Shown here piece after piece: positions 30,579-36,231 of a DNA stretch of 36,231 nt (position 1 is its first letter; each line of letters starts with the position of its first letter). Origin of the DNA: Bradyrhizobium sp. Leo170 (GTDB taxonomy: Bacteria > Pseudomonadota > Alphaproteobacteria > Rhizobiales > Xanthobacteraceae). The notes under the pieces were generated by a model that searched no databases, was not told the DNA's origin, and worked only from the letters and a program-made list of their open reading frames with translations. The stretch spans positions 1 through 36,231 of the forward strand of contig NZ_PSRR01000048.1 in the NCBI RefSeq assembly GCF_004296405.1, in the 5' to 3' direction. The translations under genes were made by a program, and so were the position numbers.

Positions 30579-32111
30579 ATGATTGGATTCACGCGGCCAC
30601 CGTGCGACGCCGGGGTCATCGAGGCGACACCGGCTTTTGACGCCCCCCTGTCACAGAGACGCAAGTGGCTGACATTGGCGGCGACCGTCATTGGGTCCAG
30701 CATGGCCCTCCTCGACGGCTCGGTCGTGAACATCGCGCTTCCCGCAATCCAACAGGCGCTGAATGCGGATGCGGCGGCGACACAGTGGATCGTCAACGCC
30801 TACCTGCTGCTGCTCGGTGCGCTCGTGCTGATCGGCGGCTCGGCGGCCGATCTTTACGGCCGACGCCGGATTTTTGTTCTCGGGATCGCGGTCTTCACCG
30901 CCGCCTCCATCGTCTGCGGGCTCTCACCGAATATCATGGTGCTTATCGTCAGCCGTGCGGTTCAAGGTTTTGGTGCCGCGCTGCTAACGCCGGCCAGTCT
31001 GGCCATGTTAGGAGCGACTTTTGGCAAGGATGAACGGAGCCGGGCAATCGGGATATGGGCGGGCGCGGGTGCACTGATGATGGCGGCGGGTCCGATGCTG
31101 GGCGGCTGGCTCGTCGACCAGGTATCGTGGCGGGCGATCTTTCTCCTCAATGTCCCGCTCGCCATTGCCGCGGCCGGACTTGCGCTTCGCTTCGGCTGCG
31201 AAAGCAGCGATCCCCGGGCAAAGCAACTCGACTGGAGCGGCGCCGCCTCAGTCGCGATTGGCCTTGCTGCGATCACATGGTCTCTGAGCGCCATTCCGGC
31301 GTCGGGATTTCGCGACAAGACAGTGCTGGCTGCCCTGGGAGTGGGAGCTGCTTTCCTAATCTCGTTCGTTGTGATCGAAGCCCGTCTCCATGAGCGGGCG
31401 ATGATGCCGTTGTCGCTCTATCGATCACGCGATTTTTCAGCAACCAATGCATTGACGCTGTTGCTCTACTTCGCGCTCGGAGGTGCGCTCTATTATCTGC
31501 CGTTCGGCCTGATCCGCGTCGGCGGCTACTCGGCGACCCAAGCCGGCGCGGCGCTGCTGCCTTTTGCCCTGATCATGGGATTCGGGGCGTCATTCGCTGG
31601 AACCATTGCGGACCGTTTGGGGCCGCGGCTGCTCCTCGCTGTCGGGCCCATCGTCGCGGCCTGCGGATTGGCGATGCTTGCTTTTGTCGATCTTAGGCAG
31701 AGTTACTGGATCAGCGTGTTTCCGTCGATGGTCCTGCTGGGCGTGGGGATGTCGATCACGGTTCCGCCGCTGACGTCGACTGTGATGGGCGCCGCCGGCG
31801 AAGCCCATGCCGGGATTGCTTCGGGCATCAACAACGCGGTCGCTCGCGTTGGCGGCCTGCTCGCGGTTGCAGCGCTGGGGACGGTGTTCTTTGCAAACTT
31901 CTTGCATGATCTTGCCGGAGCAACGCCTGCGCAAGCCAACGAGGCCCTGAATGCCGTGATGTCCGGACAGGCGGACGCTCATGCTGGGGCCATAGCCGCA
32001 TTCGAGCGCGCGCTACGCACGATCATGCTGGTGCCCGCAAGTTGCGCCGCACTTGCCGGCCTCGCCGGTTGGGTGTGGATCGCGCCGCACCCCGAGCGTG
32101 CGGGCGCCTGA
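30579..32111 (+). CDS. MFS multidrug transporter, DHA2 (EmrB/QacA) type, 14 helices
   Basis: A 510-residue permease. Family marks are LAATVIGSSMALLDGSVVNIALPAI in helix 1 (motif D1), QWIVNAYLLLLGALVLIGGSAADLYGRRRIF (motif A), and SRAVQGFGAALLTPASLAMLG with the motif-C region GAGALMMAAGPMLGGWLVD. Length and helix count fit the 14-TM drug:H+ antiporters. The start at 30579 is the only in-frame ATG before the first helix but has no good ribosome site. It faces mgtC (convergent, 36 bp apart) and lies just after an mgtC fragment. Substrate unknown. Confidence 0.9.
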   Translation: MIGFTRPPCDAGVIEATPAFDAPLSQRRKWLTLAATVIGSSMALLDGSVVNIALPAIQQALNADAAATQWIVNAYLLLLGALVLIGGSAADLYGRRRIFVLGIAVFTAASIVCGLSPNIMVLIVSRAVQGFGAALLTPASLAMLGATFGKDERSRAIGIWAGAGALMMAAGPMLGGWLVDQVSWRAIFLLNVPLAIAAAGLALRFGCESSDPRAKQLDWSGAASVAIGLAAITWSLSAIPASGFRDKTVLAALGVGAAFLISFVVIEARLHERAMMPLSLYRSRDFSATNALTLLLYFALGGALYYLPFGLIRVGGYSATQAGAALLPFALIMGFGASFAGTIADRLGPRLLLAVGPIVAACGLAMLAFVDLRQSYWISVFPSMVLLGVGMSITVPPLTSTVMGAAGEAHAGIASGINNAVARVGGLLAVAALGTVFFANFLHDLAGATPAQANEALNAVMSGQADAHAGAIAAFERALRTIMLVPASCAALAGLAGWVWIAPHPERAGA

Positions 32112-32147
32112 GACGCGCCCACCCTGTATACTGCCGCATCCCACGCG

Positions 32148-32864
32148 CTAATCGGTTGTGTTGACTTCCCAGGTGGCATGGCGGACGCCCGCCTGGCGCT
32201 GCAGGTCCACGGCGACGGCATTGAGTTCGTTGGGATTGACTGATGTGCTGACCAGCGTCGCCACGATCTCCAGCAGCTCGTCGCCGATCTCCTGGATCTC
32301 GACATCGGCAACCGGATAGCTGGCGGCTTCGAGCTTCTCCACCAATTGGTCGCGCATGTGGGGCAAGGCTTCGGTGGAGACTGCGAGCTTGAAATAGTAG
32401 GTCGCCTCCGACGCCAGTTCGTCGAGCGGAATGCGGTTGATGGCATTCACCAGGGGCCGCAGCAGCGTGTTGCCGGCAAGGATGAACACGGTGAGGGCCG
32501 CGGCTTGCGCCTCCATGTCGGCGCCGGCACAGGAGCCGACCGCGGCAGACGTCCACAAGGTGGCCGCGGTGTTGAGCCCGCGCACGTCCATGCCCTGCTT
32601 CATGATGACGCCAGCGCCGAGAAAGCCGATGCCCGACACGACATAGGCGATCACCCGCACGGCGCCGTCTGCGCCCGCCAGCCGCATCGCGAGGTCGACG
32701 AAGGCAGCCGCTCCGACCGCGACCAGTACATTGGTGCGCAGGCCGGCGGTGCGCTGGCGATATTGCCGTTCGGCGCCGATCAGCGTGCCCAGCACGAAGG
32801 CTGTGGTCAGGCTCATCAGCGTGTCGAAGAAATCAGCGAGTTGGAAGGTCGTCAGAAACCGCAT
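32148..32864 (-). CDS. MgtC/SapB-family membrane protein
   Basis: A 238-residue protein. The N-terminal MgtC membrane domain has TTAFVLGTLIGAERQYRQRTAGLRTNVLVAVGAAAF, SGIGFLGAGVIMKQGMDVRGLNTAATLWTSAAVG and FILAGNTLLRPLVNAI. The C-terminal soluble ACT-like domain (LPHMRDQLVEKLEAASYPVADVEIQEI to VNTTD) is the full-length form. MgtC proteins inhibit the F1Fo ATP synthase and help growth in low Mg2+ and inside hosts. The ATG at 32864 follows GAGGGG closely; a GTG at 32888 is possible. Two fragments of its C-terminal domain occur elsewhere in the window. Confidence 0.93.
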   Translation of the reverse strand: MRFLTTFQLADFFDTLMSLTTAFVLGTLIGAERQYRQRTAGLRTNVLVAVGAAAFVDLAMRLAGADGAVRVIAYVVSGIGFLGAGVIMKQGMDVRGLNTAATLWTSAAVGSCAGADMEAQAAALTVFILAGNTLLRPLVNAINRIPLDELASEATYYFKLAVSTEALPHMRDQLVEKLEAASYPVADVEIQEIGDELLEIVATLVSTSVNPNELNAVAVDLQRQAGVRHATWEVNTTD

Positions 32865-32897
32865 GGCCCCTCGATACGGCTTGGACACGACAGGTGA

Positions 32898-33914
32898 TTA
32901 AAACGCCAACAGACCCCCGTCGCCGTCTTCGTCCGCGAATGCCAATAGCGTACCCTTGGCGTTCCAGGCGAGCGCCGCGACAGGCACGCCCTTGTTTTGG
33001 CGGAGCAGGATCTCGGCCCCGTCCTCCATCCGCACCATCAGTACGGTGCCGTCACTGTAGCCGGCCGCCAGAATGTCGTCCTTCGGGTGGCAGGCGACGA
33101 CTGCGACGCGCGCCTGCAATGGCGCCAGCATCGCCGGCTGCTTGCCCATCGGGCCGTCCTTGGAGGCGAAGGGCCAGATGATGACGGTGTCCGCGCCTGA
33201 TGTGGCAAGCCCCTTGCCGCCGGCGCTCCACGACATCGAACGCACCCGGCCGGGATAGCCGCTCATGCGCATGTGCCTGTTGTCGGCAAGCCGCCAGCCA
33301 TGCAACGCCGGCTCATGCATCGCGGTGACCAGGAATTTGTTGTCAGGGCTGAAGGTGACGGCGTGATGCGAGCCGGCCCATTCCAGGAATTCCGGCTTCG
33401 CCGCCATGTTGGGAAACCACAGCGTCGCGCCGCCATAATGGGCGATTGCGAGCCGGAGGCCCTTTGGCGCAAAGGCAAGGCCGCCGACGGTGGACGGCGC
33501 ATCGAAGGACTTTTCCTCGCCCTTGGCCGGACGCACGAACGCGGTCTTGCCCACCGACCATGCCACCGCGCCATCGGAATGCAGCGCCACGGCATCGATC
33601 CAGCGCCGCTTCGGGTCGGTCGCCAAGGTCGAGACCTCGCCCTTGGCATTGAGGGCGACCAGCTTGCCGTCGTCACCGCCCATGACGATCCGCTCGCCAT
33701 CGCAGACGGAGCAGAGGATTGCGCCGCCATGCACCGGCGTCTGCGAGACTTCGCCCTCCCCGCCGACGATGGCGACATTCTCCTCGGTGCCGATGAAGTG
33801 GGCGGTGTCGCCAAGGAAATGCACTGATGTGACGGCCATGCCGAGCGGCACTGGCCGTATCTGGTCGGTCATCGAAGCGATGGAGGGAACCTCGCCCGGG
33901 TCGAACTCGCTCAT
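32898..33914 (-). CDS. WD40-repeat protein of the zinc operon
   Basis: A 338-residue protein made of WD40-like blades: HHAVTFSPDNKFLVTAMHEPALHGW, RVRSMSWSAGGKGLATSGADTVIIW, RVAVVACHPKDDILAAGYSDGTVLMV and PVAALAWNAKGTLLAFADEDG. It has no signal peptide, so it is cytoplasmic and not the periplasmic zinc chaperone AztD, which has a propeller too. The ATG at 33914 shares bases with the TGA of the COG0523 GTPase gene (TGATG), so it is translationally coupled. COG0523-WD40 pairs are common in Rhizobiales. It probably partners the GTPase in zinc handling (inference). Confidence 0.88.
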   Translation of the reverse strand: MSEFDPGEVPSIASMTDQIRPVPLGMAVTSVHFLGDTAHFIGTEENVAIVGGEGEVSQTPVHGGAILCSVCDGERIVMGGDDGKLVALNAKGEVSTLATDPKRRWIDAVALHSDGAVAWSVGKTAFVRPAKGEEKSFDAPSTVGGLAFAPKGLRLAIAHYGGATLWFPNMAAKPEFLEWAGSHHAVTFSPDNKFLVTAMHEPALHGWRLADNRHMRMSGYPGRVRSMSWSAGGKGLATSGADTVIIWPFASKDGPMGKQPAMLAPLQARVAVVACHPKDDILAAGYSDGTVLMVRMEDGAEILLRQNKGVPVAALAWNAKGTLLAFADEDGDGGLLAF

Positions 33915-34966
33915 CACGAGACGATGCAGCGCTCAAAGCCGTCGCGGATCGCCTGCTCGGGCAATTCGCGGCCGATGAAGACCAGCCGGCTCTCGCGTGG
34001 CTCGTCCTCCTTCCACTTCCGCTGATGGTCGCCTTCCAGCATCATGTGGACGCCCTGGAACACGTAGCGGTCGTCATCGCCGGCGAAGGCGAGGATGCCC
34101 TTGGAGCGCAGGATCTTCTGGCCCTCGGTCGCCACCAGGTTCTGCAGCCACGGCATGAATTTCGTGGGGTCGAGCGCCTTGTCGGTGCGCAGCGACAACG
34201 ACTGCATCTCCTCGTCATGGTAGTGCTTCATGCCGTGGCCGTGGTCATGGTGGTGATGGTCATGGCCATGGTGGTGATGATCATGGTCATGATCGTGATC
34301 GTGATCGTCGGCTTCCAGGAAATCCGGCTCGATGTCGAGAATGCGGTCGAGGTCGAAGGCGCCGCGCTCCAGCACGTCGGCCAGTTCCACCTTGCAGCGC
34401 TCGGTCCGATGCAGCTTGGCGTAGGGGTTGATGCCGCGGATGCGGGCCTCGACCTCGGCAAGCTCGGGCTTTGACACGAGGTCGGTTTTGTTCAGCACGA
34501 TGACGTCCGCAAACGCGATCTGGTTCTTGGCCTCGGGCGCGTCCTTCAGGCGGTCGCTGAGCCATTTCGCGTCGGCCACCGTGACGACGGCATCGAGCCG
34601 GGCGTTCTTCTGCACGTCCTCGTCGACGAAGAAGGTCTGCGCCACCGGCGCGGGATCGGCCAAACCAGTGGTCTCGACGATGATGGCGTCGAACTTGCCC
34701 TTGCGCTTCATCAGCCCGTCCATGATGCGGACGAGGTCGCCGCGAACGGTGCAGCAGATGCAACCGTTGTTCATCTCGAACACTTCCTCGTCGGCCCCGA
34801 TGATCAGGTCGTTGTCGATGCCGATCTCGCCGAATTCGTTGACGATGACGGCATATTTCTTGCCGTGGTTCTCGGACAGGATGCGGTTGAGCAGCGTGGT
34901 CTTGCCGGCGCCGAGATAGCCCGTCAGCACGGTCACAGGGATCTTTTGCGAAGAAGGTTCTGGCAT
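33914..34966 (-). CDS. COG0523 (CobW/ZigA-type) GTPase metallochaperone with His-rich loop
   Basis: A 350-residue GTPase. Walker A GYLGAGKT at residues 16-23, switch motif EFGEIGIDN, the metal motif CICC at 69-72 (GCICCTVRGD), IIVETTGLADP, and NKTD at 159-162 for guanine. A His/Asp-rich loop (about 221-250) separates it from the CobW C-terminal domain (DPTKFMPWLQNLV; LVFIGRELPEQAIRDGFERC). Such proteins deliver zinc to client enzymes under zinc limitation and are often Zur-regulated. The ATG at 34966 has GGAG upstream. It follows the zinc-binding protein gene by 60 bp and couples to the WD40 gene. Any Zur box would be upstream of the operon, outside the window. Confidence 0.93.
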   Translation of the reverse strand: MPEPSSQKIPVTVLTGYLGAGKTTLLNRILSENHGKKYAVIVNEFGEIGIDNDLIIGADEEVFEMNNGCICCTVRGDLVRIMDGLMKRKGKFDAIIVETTGLADPAPVAQTFFVDEDVQKNARLDAVVTVADAKWLSDRLKDAPEAKNQIAFADVIVLNKTDLVSKPELAEVEARIRGINPYAKLHRTERCKVELADVLERGAFDLDRILDIEPDFLEADDHDHDHDHDHHHHGHDHHHHDHGHGMKHYHDEEMQSLSLRTDKALDPTKFMPWLQNLVATEGQKILRSKGILAFAGDDDRYVFQGVHMMLEGDHQRKWKEDEPRESRLVFIGRELPEQAIRDGFERCIVS

Positions 34967-35026
34967 GGCAACTCCGGGGGCGGAACTTGGAACGCGCTGC
35001 CCGGGCCGGCAGGGAGGGCCCCCGCC

Positions 35027-35899
35027 CTAGTGGCCAAGCGCGCTGGTCAGGGCCTTTATATTGTGCCTTACCATCGCAATGTAAGTGGGTGCCTCGCCCT
35101 TTTCGGCAGTGAGGCTGTCCGAATAGAGGGTCCCGCCGATCCTGGCCCCGGTCTCCTCGGAGATCCGCTGGATCAGGCGGGGATCGCTGACATTTTCGAG
35201 AAAAACCGCCGGAATTTTCGCTTTTTTGATCTGGGTGATGATGCCTGCGATATCGCGGGCGCTGGGCTCGGATTCGGTCGAGACCCCCACGGGGGCAATG
35301 AACTCGATGCCGTAGGCGGCCGCGAAATAGCCGAAGGCGCGGTGGGTCGAGATCACCTTGCGGCGCGCTTCCGGGATCGTCGCAACCGCCTGCCGGACTT
35401 CGCTGTCCAGCGCGTCGAGCTCTGCCAGATAGCTGTCCGCATTGGCGCGGAAGGCAGTCGCGTTCGCAGGGCTGGCGGCCGCAAGCGCGTCGCGGATATT
35501 GGCGACATAGATCTTGGCATTGGCGACGGACTGCCAGGCATGGGGATCGGGGGCGGAGCCGAGCTTGAGCGGCGTGACCCCGTCCGTCGCGGTGACGATG
35601 GTCGCCTTGCCGCCGGCGGATTGCACCAGCCGCGGCAGCCAGCCTTCCAGGCCGAACCCGTTGATGAAGAGCAGCTTCGCTTCCGCGACCTTCCTGGCGT
35701 CCGCCGGGTTCGGCCGGTACACATGGGCATCGCCCTCGGGGCCAACCAGCATCGCCACGTTGACGCCGTTGCCGCCGACATTGCGCACGAGGTCGGCGAG
35801 GATCGAGAAGCTCGCGACCACGTTGAGACGCTCCTGCGCGCGTGCCGGAGCGACAAGCGTGACGAGCGCGAGCAGCGCGAGCCAGAACCACCGTCGCAT
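35027..35899 (-). CDS. Zinc ABC transporter periplasmic binding protein (ZnuA/AztC type)
   Basis: A 290-residue cluster A-I solute-binding protein. Signal peptide MRRWFWLALLALVTLVAPARA, mature from QERLNVVASFSILADLVRNVGG. Metal ligands by alignment: His59 (GDAHVYRPNP), His120 (DPHAW), His186 (STHRAFGYF) and Asp261 (YSDSL). There is no long His-rich loop, as in AztC rather than classical ZnuA. It hands Zn2+ (or Mn2+) to the membrane permease encoded 5 bp upstream. The operon then continues into the COG0523 GTPase. Confidence 0.93.
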   Translation of the reverse strand: MRRWFWLALLALVTLVAPARAQERLNVVASFSILADLVRNVGGNGVNVAMLVGPEGDAHVYRPNPADARKVAEAKLLFINGFGLEGWLPRLVQSAGGKATIVTATDGVTPLKLGSAPDPHAWQSVANAKIYVANIRDALAAASPANATAFRANADSYLAELDALDSEVRQAVATIPEARRKVISTHRAFGYFAAAYGIEFIAPVGVSTESEPSARDIAGIITQIKKAKIPAVFLENVSDPRLIQRISEETGARIGGTLYSDSLTAEKGEAPTYIAMVRHNIKALTSALGH

Positions 35900-35904
35900 C
35901 GCCG

Positions 35905-36231
35905 CTAAGCCTCCAGATGCCGGCCGGGGAACATCTGGCGGACCAGTCCGCCGACATTGCCGAACAGGAGCGAGGCCAGATAGAGCCCGGCCGCGACCAG
36001 GATGATCGCGGGGCCTGAGGGAATCCGCGTCTGGAACGACAGCACCAGCCCGGCATAGCCCGAAAGCATCGCGCTTGCGACCGCGATGCAGATCATGCCG
36101 GTGATGTCGCGCGACCAGAACCGGGCGATGCCGGCCGGCAGGATCATCAACCCGACGCCGAGCAGCGTGCCGAGCGCATGAAAGCCGTTGACGAGGTTGA
36201 CCACGACCAGCGCCAGGAACGCCAGATGCGC
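35905..36231 (-). CDS. Zinc/manganese ABC transporter permease, C-terminal part (partial)
   Basis: The last 108 residues of an ABC-3 family permease; the gene continues past the right edge. Helices seen are VNGFHALGTLLGVGLMILPAG with the conserved family stretch, ITGMICIAVASAMLSGYAGLVLSF, and AIILVAAGLYLASLLFG. It ends 5 bp before the zinc-binding protein gene, so the operon order is (ATPase?)-permease-binding protein-GTPase-WD40. Confidence 0.9.
   Translation of the reverse strand, partial: AHLAFLALVVVNLVNGFHALGTLLGVGLMILPAGIARFWSRDITGMICIAVASAMLSGYAGLVLSFQTRIPSGPAIILVAAGLYLASLLFGNVGGLVRQMFPGRHLEA

Noticed and set aside
34287..36056. A 589-residue minus-strand frame across three zinc genes
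   Set aside because: It is out of frame with the permease, binding protein and GTPase, all of which have clear motifs in the other frame; Arg-rich low-complexity translation.

Overview
The window comes from a high-GC alphaproteobacterium, most likely Bradyrhizobium or a close relative in the Nitrobacteraceae. Three things point there: the gene families (homospermidine synthase, a rhizobial arsR-aqpS-arsC operon, a Rhizobiales phasin and small CPxTG/CxxC protein), a speF-like leader in front of a PLP decarboxylase, and intergenic palindromes of kinds I know from this group. It is a chromosomal patchwork of housekeeping genes and metal or stress modules. I see no tRNA, rRNA, CRISPR array, prophage or complete insertion sequence.

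Layout. 1-2013: start of a carboxymuconolactone-decarboxylase-like gene divergent from an HxlR regulator across a double operator, then a stomatin/NfeD pair. 2189-3944: ferrochelatase and a MAPEG membrane protein between repeat palindromes. 4112-7978 (minus): a three-gene operon of M3 peptidase, DUF1007 protein and NicO nickel/cobalt exporter with a His-rich loop. 8122-8382: small membrane protein. 8573-13045 (plus): a polyamine cluster with a long switch-like leader, ornithine/lysine decarboxylase, a frameshifted GNAT acetyltransferase, a 56-residue membrane protein, a RidA protein and homospermidine synthase. The likely route is ornithine to putrescine to homospermidine.

13149-17760: a divergent arsenic island. 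To the left run arsR, a truncated LMW-phosphatase-type arsC remnant, an aquaglyceroporin (aqpS type) and a glutaredoxin-type arsC, all with overlapping start/stop codons. To the right run a second arsR, an FAD oxidoreductase with a Cys-rich tail, and an MFS permease. 17919-19109: acetoacetate-decarboxylase family protein and a Pro-rich one-TM protein. 19309-21284: an ABC exporter split by one in-frame stop, preceded by a six-cysteine small ORF. 21345-27118 (plus): an unrecognised membrane-anchored protein, a TonB-dependent receptor, and a secreted protein with 18 cysteines.

27301-30252: Crp/Fnr regulator, small zinc-ribbon-like protein, phasin, exported TPR-like protein. 30579-32864: a DHA2-type MFS transporter facing an intact mgtC. 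Two decayed mgtC C-terminal fragments lie at 27133-27186 and 30457-30546. 32898-36231 (minus): a zinc-acquisition operon of permease (cut by the window end), periplasmic zinc-binding protein, COG0523 GTPase with a His-rich loop, and WD40 protein.

Most worth a second look: the decarboxylase leader with its competing hairpins, the arsenic island with its arsC remnant and Cys-tailed flavoprotein, the Cys-rich ORF beside the broken ABC exporter, the TonB receptor/18-Cys secreted protein pair, and the scattered mgtC fragments.
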